From contig CBDDIZ010000025.1 in assembly GCA_965229305.1 (NCBI GenBank), positions 1 to 64,000 on the forward strand: a stretch of DNA of 64,000 bases. The letters run 5' to 3'. The notes beneath the pieces were generated by a model, which searched no databases, was not told the origin of the DNA, and saw only the letters and a list, made by a program, of their open reading frames with translations. The stretch is from JALHNI01 sp965229305 (GTDB lineage: Bacteria; Acidobacteriota; Terriglobia; Bryobacterales; Bryobacteraceae). The translations under genes and the position numbers were made by a program. Below, piece by piece: positions 33,576 to 41,909 of the stretch. How positions within the stretch are numbered: the first letter of the stretch is position 1; each line of letters starts with the position of its first letter.

Positions 33576-35249
33576 ATGGAATACCGGTTTGGCGACTTCA
33601 TTCTCGAAGGGGTGGCCCGGCGTTTGTGGCGCGGAGAGCAGGAAGTTCTGCTCACGCCCAAGGCGCTCGATGTGCTCATCTGTCTGGTGGAGCGCGCCGG
33701 CGAGGTGGTGGAGCGCGACACCCTGTTGGACGCCGTGTGGCGGAACACCTTCGTGGACGATCACGCCCTCTCGGTCCAGATTGCCGAGGTCAGAAAAGCC
33801 CTCGACGACCGGTCCGGCACACCTCACTATATTGAGACGCGGCATCGCCGCGGCTATCGCTTCGTCGCCCAGGTGACCCGCACCCAAACCGCGGCGCCCA
33901 TGCGGATTCAGGCTCCAGCGCTGGCGGTCGAGCCGACCTCTCCCGCGCTGCCCCTGCCGGAGACGCGCTACGCCCGCAGCGGCGACGTCGACATCGCCTA
34001 CCAGGTGCTGGGCGACGGCCCCATCGACCTGGTGTTCGTCATGGGCTGGGTGTCGCATCTCGAATACTTCTGGAAGGAGCCGTCCTTCGCCCGCTTCCTG
34101 CGCCGGCTGGCGAGTTTCTCGCGTCTGATCCTGTTCGACAAGCGCGGCACCGGTCTTTCGGACCGCGTCCCCATCTCGCGGCTGCCGAGCCTCGAGCAAC
34201 GCATGGAAGACGTCCGCGCCGTGATGGAGGCCGTGGGCAGCGAGCGGGCGGCGATCTGCAGTGTGAGCGAAGGCGGGCCGCTCTCGGCGCTCTTCGCGGC
34301 CACCTACCCGGAGAAGACGCTGGCGCTGGTGATGATCGGCACCTACGCGAAGCGGGTGCGGGATGAGACATATCCTTGGGGTCCGACGGCGGAGGAGCGC
34401 GAGGCGTTCTTCGAAGAGATTCACCGCACCTGGGGTGGCCCGGTGGGAATTGAGAGCCGGGCGCCGTCGCTCGCCGGCGACGCCGCATTCCGCGACTGGT
34501 GGGCTACTTATCTGCGGATGGGCGCGAGTCCGGGGGCGGCCATTGCCCTCACCAAGATGAATGCCGAGATCGACGTGCGCCGAGTGCTGGGCAGCATCCG
34601 GGTACCAGCGCTGGTGCTGCATCGGACCGACGATCAATGCCTGACCGTGGAAGAGGGGCGCTTCGTCTCGAGCCTGATCCCCGGGGCGCGGTTCCTGGAA
34701 CTGCCCGGGGCGGACCATCTGCCCTTCGTCGGCAACCAGGACGAAATCCTCGACGCGATCGAAGACTTCATCACCGGCATCCGCTCGGCGCGCGAAACCG
34801 AACGCGTGCTGTCGACCGTACTGGCCGTGGCGGGACGGGACGTCGCCGCGATGCGCGACGCCATGCATCGCGAGTTCGACTGGTATCGCGGCAGCAGTGT
34901 GCAGGGTTCGCCCGACTGTGCCGCTTTCGACGGTCCCGCGCGCGCGGTTCGCTGCGCCAATGCGTTGGCCAGAGTCGCGGCGCGCAGCGGACTCGCCGCG
35001 CGTTTCGGCGTCCACACGGGCGAATGCGACACTCTCGAAGGCCGCATCCACGGCGGGCCGGCCGTGGAGATGGCGGCCCGCATTGCTGACTTTGCCCCGC
35101 CCGGGCAGGTGTTGATCTCCAGTTCGGTGCGCGATCTGGTGGCCGGAGCCGGTCTGGACCTGCATGACTACGACGTTCCGTTACGGCTCGATGACGGGAG
35201 CCAACTCTTTTTTTCGACTCCTCATCCAAACGGCGGGAATTTTTCGTAA
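33576..35249 (+). CDS. Three-domain regulator: winged helix, alpha/beta hydrolase, degenerate class III cyclase
   Basis: A 557-residue protein. Residues 1-100 form an OmpR-type winged helix (LTPKALDVLICLVERAGEVV; then HYIETRHRRGYRFVA) like the DNA-binding domain of CadC-type regulators, without a receiver domain. Residues ~130-405 are an alpha/beta hydrolase with nucleophile Ser231 (CSVSEGG), Asp352/353 and His381 (GADHLP) in order. Residues ~408-549 align with the class III nucleotidyl-cyclase half-domain (FGVHTGECDTLEGR, GGPAVEMAARIADFAPPGQVLIS). The metal-binding positions are lost: LAVAGRD replaces the usual FTDIVGST-like segment and GSPD replaces the GDG turn. There is no membrane segment, so it is a soluble one-component regulator or ligand sensor. 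Confidence 0.88.
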   Translation: MEYRFGDFILEGVARRLWRGEQEVLLTPKALDVLICLVERAGEVVERDTLLDAVWRNTFVDDHALSVQIAEVRKALDDRSGTPHYIETRHRRGYRFVAQVTRTQTAAPMRIQAPALAVEPTSPALPLPETRYARSGDVDIAYQVLGDGPIDLVFVMGWVSHLEYFWKEPSFARFLRRLASFSRLILFDKRGTGLSDRVPISRLPSLEQRMEDVRAVMEAVGSERAAICSVSEGGPLSALFAATYPEKTLALVMIGTYAKRVRDETYPWGPTAEEREAFFEEIHRTWGGPVGIESRAPSLAGDAAFRDWWATYLRMGASPGAAIALTKMNAEIDVRRVLGSIRVPALVLHRTDDQCLTVEEGRFVSSLIPGARFLELPGADHLPFVGNQDEILDAIEDFITGIRSARETERVLSTVLAVAGRDVAAMRDAMHREFDWYRGSSVQGSPDCAAFDGPARAVRCANALARVAARSGLAARFGVHTGECDTLEGRIHGGPAVEMAARIADFAPPGQVLISSSVRDLVAGAGLDLHDYDVPLRLDDGSQLFFSTPHPNGGNFS

Positions 35250-35264
35250 AGGAGGGTGATCTCT

Positions 35265-35294
35265 TTGGCGGAGAAACTGCGCGTATCAAAGTGA
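35265..35294 (+). CDS. Candidate 9-residue leader peptide
   Basis: Overlapping the regulator's stop is AAAGGAGGGTGATC (35248-35261), nearly the full complement of the 16S rRNA 3' end. Eight bases after the GGAGGG core comes TTG, opening a nine-codon frame (MAEKLRVSK) and TGA at 35292-35294. It could be a leader peptide of the 62-residue gene that follows, or the strong site may be coincidental. Confidence 0.28.
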   Translation: MAEKLRVSK

Positions 35295-35396
35295 GCCGCT
35301 ACAGAGACACGGGCCGAAGGAAGTTAACAAGCGCCACGGAAACTCTGCCGCGACTCAAATGCGTCACAGGAACAAGAGCGCAGGAGGAGACAGAAC

Positions 35397-35585
35397 ATGA
35401 TGGATCGGAGACTCACAACATTTGCCGTGCTGGCCCTGATGTGGTTAGGCATGGCAACCGTCGCCCTGCGCGTCGTGGAACCTGTCGTCAATCCCAGCCC
35501 CCGCACCGGTCTCGAAAAGTTGATCGCGCAGCGGCAGGATAAGACGACGTCGATCCCGACCCAGGCCGTATCCGACGAGCGCTAA
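35397..35585 (+). CDS. Small single-pass membrane protein (62 residues)
   Basis: An ATG at 35397 preceded by AGGAGG at 35382-35387, an ideal ribosome-binding site with 9-base spacing, which strongly supports translation. Residues ~7-27 (TTFAVLALMWLGMATVALRVV) form one transmembrane helix or uncleaved signal anchor. The remaining ~35 residues are polar (SPRTGLEKLIAQRQDKTTSIP). No family is recognised. It follows the regulator gene by ~147 bases and converges with the CPBP protease gene with a 4-base stop overlap. A role as a small partner of either neighbour is only a suggestion. Confidence 0.7.
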   Translation: MMDRRLTTFAVLALMWLGMATVALRVVEPVVNPSPRTGLEKLIAQRQDKTTSIPTQAVSDER

Positions 35586-36574
35586 GCTCCCTTTTGGAAC
35601 GCCACCACCCACGTCGTGGCCGCCAAGGCGTGAGTCACCATCGGCGCCCGTATGCCTCGCCTCTCCCGGTAAGCCTGTCCGCAGAACCAACCTAACAACG
35701 TCACCACAAGCGCGTAGCGCCAGTTGAAGGGTCCGCGGAATGGCAGGTGCACCAGGCCATAAAGCACCGAGGTGATCGCGATCGCGACCCATGGCGAATC
35801 GAGCGATTCTTCCAGCCACTGTTGCATCAGTCCACGGAAGAAGAACTCCTCACCGAGCGAAACCGTCCAAAACAAACCCAGGAACGTGCCCACCGCCAGC
35901 CCGGCCAAGGCCAGGCCGCTGGTGGTGAAACCGAACTGGACCACTCCGAGCAGGTAGCCAAGCGTGAGGCCGAAGGGCAGGAACTGGAAGTAGTACTTCA
36001 GACCTGTCAGAAATTCGGCCCGGGAGGGAATGAATCCAAACTGGATCCCTTCCACTTGGCGCACCAGCAGGAAAACGGCGAACCCCAACCGAATCCACAT
36101 CCACTTCCCCAGAAAGTCCATGCGTCCTGGCTTCGGTGGGGCCGCCGGATAGATGTCGATGAACATACGCAGTAGGAACGGGATGGCCAGCAGGAGCAGC
36201 AAGGCGGCGTCCACCCAGCGGACGCGCGGCAAGGCGACATACCAGAACGCGACGGTCCCCACCAGTGCGAGCAACAACCCCAGCTTGGCGGCGCTGAACA
36301 CCCCCAAACTGAGGGTGTAGAGGAGCCAAGGCAGCACGGCTGACGCGATCAGCGCGATCGCCAGTTGAGGCTTCGGCCAGCGTTCCAACCGTTCCCGGAC
36401 CGCCGCAAAGCCAGGCGCCACATAGCAAGCCGCTTCGAAAAGTAACGCCGGCAAAATGGCTTGCACCGTCACCAGCGGGATATGCTGTTGCTGAGCATAG
36501 ACGAGCGCAGCAACTCCCATGAGGCACCATAAGCCGGCCACAAACCAGAAGAAGCTCCGCAACGGGTGGATCAT
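35582..36574 (-). CDS. CPBP-family intramembrane glutamic endopeptidase
   Basis: 330 residues starting at the ATG at 36574 (the frame is open to 36652). There are about eight transmembrane segments. The first CPBP motif is SLGEEFFFRGLMQQW (EExxxR), the second is the His-containing SVLYGLVHLPF, and the third is VTHALAAT near the C-terminus; all are present, so the glutamic-protease active site appears intact. Members include Rce1-type prenyl-protein peptidases and bacteriocin-immunity (Abi) proteins. The 5' end overlaps that of the divergent plus-strand gene by up to 56 bases, so their promoters must lie within each other's coding regions or the starts are mis-set. Confidence 0.88.
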   Translation of the reverse strand: MIHPLRSFFWFVAGLWCLMGVAALVYAQQQHIPLVTVQAILPALLFEAACYVAPGFAAVRERLERWPKPQLAIALIASAVLPWLLYTLSLGVFSAAKLGLLLALVGTVAFWYVALPRVRWVDAALLLLLAIPFLLRMFIDIYPAAPPKPGRMDFLGKWMWIRLGFAVFLLVRQVEGIQFGFIPSRAEFLTGLKYYFQFLPFGLTLGYLLGVVQFGFTTSGLALAGLAVGTFLGLFWTVSLGEEFFFRGLMQQWLEESLDSPWVAIAITSVLYGLVHLPFRGPFNWRYALVVTLLGWFCGQAYRERRGIRAPMVTHALAATTWVVAFQKGA

Positions 36575-37307
36575 CCGACTTCTAGTATGCGGGATCGCCG
36601 GTGGGCTCCACGCCGAACAACCGCCCGCCGACCTCGTGAAGCGCGTCGCCACCCGCGAAACCGAGACCGAACAGGCGCGCGCACACTACACTTTTCGACA
36701 GTCTGTCGAATTGGCGGAGTGGAATAGCCAGGGCGCGCGCGGCGGACTCTACAGCGAAACGCGCGATGTGCTGTTTTCGCCGACCGGCGAACGGACCGAA
36801 AAGTTCCTGCGCAAACCCGCCGACACGCTTCGCTTTCTGAAACTGACCCCCGAAGACTTCGCCGACCTGCGCGACATCCAGCCCGCACTGATCACGCTCG
36901 AGCGTCTGCCTTATTACCGCGCCCGCGTGAAAGGGGCCGAAGCCGTCGACGGCATCGAGTGCTGGGCGATCGCCGTCGAGCCTCGCCAGATTCTCGAAGG
37001 GCAGCGCTTCTTCGAAGGCCTGATCTGGGTGGCGCAAGCCGACTTCTCGATCATCCGCACCGAAGGCAAGGCCGTGCCGGCGCTGGTGACTCGCAAAAAC
37101 GGCCGGCGCGAAGAGAATCTCTTTCCGCGCTTCTCCACCGTCCGTCAGCGCATGCCCGACGGCTTCTGGTTCCCGGCGGTGACGCTGGCGGACGATGACT
37201 TGCCCTTTCAAAGCGGCGTCGTGCGCATCCGCTTGAAGGTGGACTACGAGCGGTATCAGCGCTTCGGCTCCGACAGCAAGATCATTTTCGACGCCCCGCC
37301 GCAGTAA
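36519..37307 (+). CDS. Secreted hypothetical protein (LolA-like fold possible)
   Basis: 262 residues from the ATG at 36519; no other standard start occurs before the signal sequence (KKLRNGWIIRLLVCGIAGGLHA). This start leaves a 56-base divergent overlap with the CPBP gene. The mature part is beta-rich with long strands (AVDGIECWAIAVEPRQ, FEGLIWVAQADFSIIRTEGKAV, FWFPAVTLADDDLPFQSGVVRIRLKVDYERYQRFG). This layout recalls lipoprotein-carrier (LolA/LolB) or outer-membrane lipoprotein-sorting proteins common in Acidobacteria. No catalytic motif is seen. The family call is a fold-level guess; the coding call is firm because the composition continues to the stop. Confidence 0.7.
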   Translation: MRHHKPATNQKKLRNGWIIRLLVCGIAGGLHAEQPPADLVKRVATRETETEQARAHYTFRQSVELAEWNSQGARGGLYSETRDVLFSPTGERTEKFLRKPADTLRFLKLTPEDFADLRDIQPALITLERLPYYRARVKGAEAVDGIECWAIAVEPRQILEGQRFFEGLIWVAQADFSIIRTEGKAVPALVTRKNGRREENLFPRFSTVRQRMPDGFWFPAVTLADDDLPFQSGVVRIRLKVDYERYQRFGSDSKIIFDAPPQ

Positions 37308-37352
37308 ATGTTCATTCCTCGCGTCACGGTCCACGAAACACGCCGCGAATAG

Positions 37353-37374
37353 AACATTTTCGTACGAAAATGTT
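37353..37374 (+). promoter_or_regulatory. Perfect 22-bp palindrome before the PEP-CTERM gene
   Basis: The 11-base arm AACATTTTCGT is followed directly by its exact inverse, ending 13 bases before the ATG at 37388. It is AT-rich in an otherwise GC-rich genome, and the position suits an operator overlapping the transcription start. It lacks a GC-rich stem and T-run, so a terminator is unlikely. Confidence 0.55.
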
Positions 37375-37387
37375 TTAGGCTAGGGTT

Positions 37388-38080
37388 ATGCTTCGCAGCC
37401 GAATGTTCCTGTGTATCGCGTTGGGGGTCGCTTCACAGCTCTCCGCCGCGACCATCTTGCGGTTTGACGGGACGCGCGACCGCGAGGAAGTGCTCGAGTT
37501 CTACAACGGTGGCACCGGCAGTCTGGGCAGCTTCTACCTGAACTATGGCGTGTCGTTCGCGCCGGGCGCGGTGGCGATCATCGACTCCGATGTCGGCGGC
37601 ACGGGAAACTTCGCCAATGCCCCGAGCAACTTCGCCGTCCTCTTCTCGACGACGGGCCTGGTGCAGATGAATGTGTCGAGCGGCTTCTACGAAGCGTTGA
37701 CCTTCTACTACGCCACGCATGGCAACGGGCCCACCGGTGGAGCCACAATCTATAGCGGCTTAAACGGCACCGGTTCGGTCTTGGGCTCGGCGACCGCCGC
37801 CCCGCCGACGATCTCCTGCCCCGGCAATCCCAACGGCGGGTTCTATGGCTGCTGGCAAGCGGTAACGATTCAGTTCAACGGCACCGCGCGCTCCGTGGTG
37901 TTCGATGTGCCAGCGAATCAGTTTCTGCTCGACAACATCACGTTGTCGTTCTCGCCGGGCGGCCTGGTGCTGAACCCGAGCGCGGGCGTGCCCGAACCGG
38001 CGACTTGGTCGCTGATGGGAGCCGCGCTGATTGGCGTGTGGCTCAGGTCCAGGCGTCGGCCTGGCGGTAACGCTCGGTAA
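37388..38080 (+). CDS. PEP-CTERM sorting-signal protein
   Basis: A 230-residue exported protein with a signal peptide (MLRSRMFLCIALGVASQLSAA). The body is beta-rich, Gly/Asn/Thr-rich, with one disulfide-capable pair (SCPGN...YGCW). The C-terminal tail VPEPATWSLMGAALIGVWLR is followed by an Arg cluster: the PEP motif, transmembrane segment and basic tail that direct proteins to exosortase. No exosortase gene is in the window. The last 38 bases overlap the 3' end of the convergent isomerase-like gene, so the basic tail is encoded opposite that gene's C-terminus. Function unknown; likely extracellular or surface matrix. Confidence 0.88.
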   Translation: MLRSRMFLCIALGVASQLSAATILRFDGTRDREEVLEFYNGGTGSLGSFYLNYGVSFAPGAVAIIDSDVGGTGNFANAPSNFAVLFSTTGLVQMNVSSGFYEALTFYYATHGNGPTGGATIYSGLNGTGSVLGSATAAPPTISCPGNPNGGFYGCWQAVTIQFNGTARSVVFDVPANQFLLDNITLSFSPGGLVLNPSAGVPEPATWSLMGAALIGVWLRSRRRPGGNAR

Positions 38081-38915
38081 CCTTCCGGAAGCCCTCCGGA
38101 CCCGGCGTGCTGATGCCATGCTCCAGTCCGATGATGCCCCGATAGTTCATCCCCGCAATCGCCTTGAAGATGTTCTGGTAGTTCATCTCGCCCGTATAGG
38201 GCTCTTTGCGGCCGGGCACGTCTCCCACCTGGAAGTACCCGATCAAGTCGTAGTAATGCCGCAGGTGGTTGATGATGTTCCCCTCGGAGATCTGCTGGTG
38301 GTACATGTCGAACAGGATCTTGATGTTCGGACTGTTGGTGCGCCCGATGATCTCCGCCGCGTGCTCCGAGTACACAACGAAGTAGCCGGCGTGATCCACC
38401 TTATGGTTGAGCGGCTCGAGCACCAGCACGAGCTTCGTCTTCTCCACCAGCTCCGCGGCGCGCTTCAGGACGTCGACGCAGGTGTTGGTCTGCTCGGCGA
38501 CGCTCAGATGAGGCACCGAGAGCCCGGAACAAACAGTGGCCACTTCGTTGCCGACGACGCGATGGATTTCGACGGCCTGGCGGACATCTTCGAGAAAGAG
38601 TCGGTGACCGCCCCGGTCCGGCATCGCCGTGGGACGCCAGCCGCCGCGGTTGACGACCATTGTGCCCATGGAGAGTTTGAGCGCGTCCATCTTTTTGCGA
38701 ATCGCCTCGATCTCGGCCATGGTGTGACGAGGCAGGCCGTTGTATTCGAAGGCCGTGAAGCCGGCATCGGCGTAGGCTTGCAACTGGTCCGTGACGGTGA
38801 GCGGAGCGAGCCAGCCAACCGGGGGACCGAAACGGAGTTTGAAGCCGGGGGCGGCGGGCAAACGCGTGGCAGCAGCCAAAGCAGAGAGTTGAAGGAAGGT
38901 GCGACGCTCGATCAC
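38043..38915 (-). CDS. Hydroxypyruvate-isomerase-like TIM-barrel protein with Tat leader
   Basis: A 290-residue member of the xylose-isomerase-like AP-endonuclease-2 TIM-barrel superfamily, hydroxypyruvate isomerase/Hyi branch. Typical segments are FTAFEYNGLPR, VLVLEPLNHKVDHAGY (Glu and metal/His site), IKILFDMYHQQISEGN (Asp, His) and GIIGLEHG (Glu). The N-terminal MIERRTFLQLSALAAATRLPAA looks like a Tat signal, so the enzyme is probably periplasmic, as for several acidobacterial sugar isomerases. Actual substrate is uncertain. Its stop lies inside the PEP-CTERM gene. Confidence 0.88.
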   Translation of the reverse strand: MIERRTFLQLSALAAATRLPAAPGFKLRFGPPVGWLAPLTVTDQLQAYADAGFTAFEYNGLPRHTMAEIEAIRKKMDALKLSMGTMVVNRGGWRPTAMPDRGGHRLFLEDVRQAVEIHRVVGNEVATVCSGLSVPHLSVAEQTNTCVDVLKRAAELVEKTKLVLVLEPLNHKVDHAGYFVVYSEHAAEIIGRTNSPNIKILFDMYHQQISEGNIINHLRHYYDLIGYFQVGDVPGRKEPYTGEMNYQNIFKAIAGMNYRGIIGLEHGISTPGPEGFRKVTERYRQADAWT

Positions 38916-38939
38916 GAGCGCTAGGCTATCACGGCCGGT

Positions 38940-39899
38940 CTAGCGAACCAGGGTCGGGTCGAGTTGGGCCAAAGCGCCCGCATGTTCCACCAGCGCATCG
39001 GTAGAACGGAAGACAACGCAGTTGCGGCCGGAGCGTTTCGCCTCGTAGAGCGCGTCGTCAGCCACGCGCACTAGGGACTCCGGCGTCTCCAACGTCAGCG
39101 GGGACGAAATCGTCACGCCGAAGCTGGCCGTCAAGTGATGCAGCGTGCCGTTGGCGGAGCGGATCTCCACGGGCTTCTCGCCGATCGCTACGCGCAGGCG
39201 CTCGGCTTGGGCGCGCGCCGCGTGCTCGTCACAGCCGGGCATCAGAATCAGAAACTCTTCACCGCCGTAGCGGGAGAGCACATCATAGTTGCGCACGCCG
39301 TCCGCCAGACGCTTGGCCGCCTCCCGCAATACTTCGTCGCCCGCCAGATGACCGTAAGTGTCATTGACGGACTTGAAGTGGTCGAGGTCGACCAGCATCA
39401 CCGAAAGCGGCGCGTTCTCGCGGATGGAGCGCTGCAGTTCGCGGTCGAACATTTCAAACGCCTTGCTGCGACTCAGGACACCGGTGAGGGGATCGTGCGC
39501 GGCTTGGCGACGGAGTTCCTGCTGCAACTTGACGATGCGCGTCCCCGCCCGCAAGCGGACCTGAAGCTCGTGCTGGTCAAAGGGCTTGGTGATGTAGTCG
39601 TCGGCGCCGGCGTCCATGCCCTCGATCAGGTCTTCCTTCATGCTCTTCGAGGTGAGGAGCAGCAGGTAGGTATATGGTTCCTGACCTTGCTGATGGCGGA
39701 CCTTGCGGCAAACTTCCGGACCGGTGAGCGCCGGCATCACCCAATCGAGAATGGCGATGGCGGGAGCCGACTCGCGTTGGAGAATTTCCCAGGCTTCGGC
39801 GCCGTCGCAAGCCACAGCAACTTCGTACCCCCACTTGCGAAGGGTGGCCTCGAGCAGGTGGCGGCTCACGATACTGTCGTCAGCGATGAGAATTCTCAT
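38940..39899 (-). CDS. Response regulator with GGDEF diguanylate cyclase domain
   Basis: A 319-residue protein. The receiver domain spans residues 1-118, with acidic D7/D8, phosphoacceptor D52 (LDWVMP), T83 and K105 (TKPFD). The GGDEF domain spans ~130-300, with active site GGEEF at 212-216 and an inhibitory I-site RxxD (R203-D206) exactly five residues before it, so product inhibition is expected. The architecture matches PleD/WspR-like enzymes that make cyclic di-GMP on phosphorylation. No histidine kinase is adjacent. The C-terminal ~20 residues are an extra tail. Confidence 0.95.
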   Translation of the reverse strand: MRILIADDSIVSRHLLEATLRKWGYEVAVACDGAEAWEILQRESAPAIAILDWVMPALTGPEVCRKVRHQQGQEPYTYLLLLTSKSMKEDLIEGMDAGADDYITKPFDQHELQVRLRAGTRIVKLQQELRRQAAHDPLTGVLSRSKAFEMFDRELQRSIRENAPLSVMLVDLDHFKSVNDTYGHLAGDEVLREAAKRLADGVRNYDVLSRYGGEEFLILMPGCDEHAARAQAERLRVAIGEKPVEIRSANGTLHHLTASFGVTISSPLTLETPESLVRVADDALYEAKRSGRNCVVFRSTDALVEHAGALAQLDPTLVR

Positions 39900-40118
39900 G
39901 AAAGGCCGCGATCAAGCCCGAACCCGGGCATCTCCATTATCTATTTTGGACTGCAGACTGGGGCGAACTCGAAACGGGTCGACTGCTGGCGATCGGGGGG
40001 CTCGACGTGGCATTCAACCTCTCCGAGTCGTATCGGCCCGAATCGCGCAAAACCTTAGTTTCGGGGCGCTTCCTGTCGTCCCGAGTGCGCCGGTTGGCGT
40101 TGACACCGTATCCTGTCA

Positions 40119-41732
40119 ATGCACATGCGCGTTGAGTTAATCCATTCTGTCGCCTTTTTCGCCGTGTTTCAACTCGGCGCCCAGGTCCCAGTGCCGGACC
40201 CGCCCACCGCTCAGGTGATCGTGACCAGGTTTTCCCTCGCCGGAGGCCCCGGCGTTCCCCGCCAATTGCTGGCGACCGACCAACCGCCGGGTCCCCTTCC
40301 CGGGACACTGGCGCCGGTGACGACCGCCGACGGCGCCACGTGGATCGGCAGCGAGCGGGGTCTGCTGCGCCTGGCGCCGCAGGAGCGCCAGCCGGGCAAT
40401 CGCGCGCGCTTTTTTCAGAGTCAGCGCTACCTTCCCGATGACCACGTTGCCCGTGTGGTTCCGGACGGCTCGGGCGTCTGGGTGCGGACGCGGACCGGCG
40501 TTTCGCACCTCGAGTTCAAGCGTCTCACGCTCGAGCAGAAGGCCGATGTCTTTGAGGCCCGCGTGCGAGCCCGGCATGACCGGCACGGCCTGGTGGCCGA
40601 CTCCGATCTCGACCGTCCCGGCGACCTCAGCTCGAACAGGCTCGCTTCGAACGATAACGACGGCCTGTGGACGGCCATGTATGCCGTCGGCAAGCTTTAC
40701 GAATACAACGTGCGTCCCCAGCCGGCCGCTCTTGCCGCGGCAAGGAAGGCGCTTGAGGCCGTCCTGTTTCTGGAGCAAGTGACCGGCGTCCCCGGCTTTC
40801 CGGCCCGCAGCTACCTTCGGCCCGGCGAACGTCAACCCCGCGATGGCGAATGGCACCGCAGCGCGGACGGCCAACTGACGTGGAAAGGCGACACCAGTTC
40901 GGACGAAATCGTGGGCCACTTCTATCTCTATGGGCTGGCGTGGGATCTGCTGCCGGCCTCGGAAACAGCCCTGCGCCACCGGGTGAGTGCCACCGCGCGG
41001 CGGATGATGGACTACATCATCCGTCACGGCTACACCCTGGTGGATGTGGACGGCCAGCCCACGCGCTGGGGCTGGTGGAACTGGGAATATTTCCGTGGCG
41101 AGAACAAAGCCGATGGTCCACTGAACGCGCTCGAGGCGCTCTCGTTCCTGAAAACGACGCATCACATCACCGGCGATGAGAAATATGCGCGCGAGTACCG
41201 GCGGGTGGCACTCGACGAGGGCTATCTGGCGCATACGGCCAAGTATTTGGAGTTGCGCGAAGAGATCAACTACTCGGATGAAGAGCTGGCGATGCTGCCC
41301 TTTTACCTGATCTTCCGGTACGAGAAGGACGCGGCCATGCTGAAGGTCTACCGTCAGGCGCTGGACCAGTGGTGGGAGAACTGCCAGCGGGAACGCAATC
41401 CGCTGTGGGACTTCATCTACCAGACCGCGAACCCGACAGCGAAGGTCGACTTGGCGGCGTCCGTCTTCACGCTCCAGCGCGTGCCCTTGGACCTGGTGAA
41501 GTGGACGCTTGACCTCTCCCGGCGGGGCGACCTCGAGCTGGACCGGTTCCGTCAGCCACAGCTGCGCAACTGGATCCCACCCGACGAACGCGCCGTCATG
41601 AAATGGAACGGCAATCCGTTCCGCCTGGACGGTGGCCACAACGGCACGGGCGAAGATGATGGGGGATTCTACATCCTGGCATATTGGCTAGGGCGTTATC
41701 ACCGTTTTATCGGGGGGCCAGCGTCGCAATAA
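40119..41732 (+). CDS. Secreted protein with alpha/alpha-toroid (glycosidase-like) fold
   Basis: A 537-residue protein with a hydrophobic leader (HSVAFFAVFQLGAQ). Residues ~55-150 include short propeller-like strands (GATWIGSERGLLRL, HVARVVPDGSGVWVRTRTGVSHL), as in two-component-regulator propellers, possibly a remnant. The C-terminal ~360 residues are helical with Trp/Tyr/Asp-rich loops (ASNDNDGLWTAMYAVGKLYEYN, GWWNWEYFRGENKADGP, GEDDGGFYILAYWLGRYHR), recalling six-hairpin glycosidases or polysaccharide lyases. Catalytic residues cannot be assigned. No Shine-Dalgarno precedes the ATG; the ATG at 40125 is equivalent. The 219-base region upstream shows no clear promoter. Confidence 0.65.
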   Translation: MHMRVELIHSVAFFAVFQLGAQVPVPDPPTAQVIVTRFSLAGGPGVPRQLLATDQPPGPLPGTLAPVTTADGATWIGSERGLLRLAPQERQPGNRARFFQSQRYLPDDHVARVVPDGSGVWVRTRTGVSHLEFKRLTLEQKADVFEARVRARHDRHGLVADSDLDRPGDLSSNRLASNDNDGLWTAMYAVGKLYEYNVRPQPAALAAARKALEAVLFLEQVTGVPGFPARSYLRPGERQPRDGEWHRSADGQLTWKGDTSSDEIVGHFYLYGLAWDLLPASETALRHRVSATARRMMDYIIRHGYTLVDVDGQPTRWGWWNWEYFRGENKADGPLNALEALSFLKTTHHITGDEKYAREYRRVALDEGYLAHTAKYLELREEINYSDEELAMLPFYLIFRYEKDAAMLKVYRQALDQWWENCQRERNPLWDFIYQTANPTAKVDLAASVFTLQRVPLDLVKWTLDLSRRGDLELDRFRQPQLRNWIPPDERAVMKWNGNPFRLDGGHNGTGEDDGGFYILAYWLGRYHRFIGGPASQ

Positions 41733-41909
41733 GGCGCTTCAATCCCGTATGATGGGGGAAGTGGAGCGATCGGGGTGCTTGTTACGGCGCCGGGTCGGCA
41801 GGCACGGCGTGAGGTCCGAATCGCGGTCTGAATTCCAACAACAGTTTGATGGGTGTTTTGGCACACGTCGCCGCGCGCTCTTGACTTAGCGGTGACGTAA
41901 GGAGAAGCA

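Noticed and set aside
33564..35165. Long minus-strand open frame opposite the three-domain regulator
   Set aside because: No domain signal; the plus-strand protein has three recognisable domains over the same bases.
40100..40105. Consensus TTGACA before the gene at 40119
   Set aside because: The -10 at the proper spacing would fall inside the coding sequence, and no good hexamer is there.
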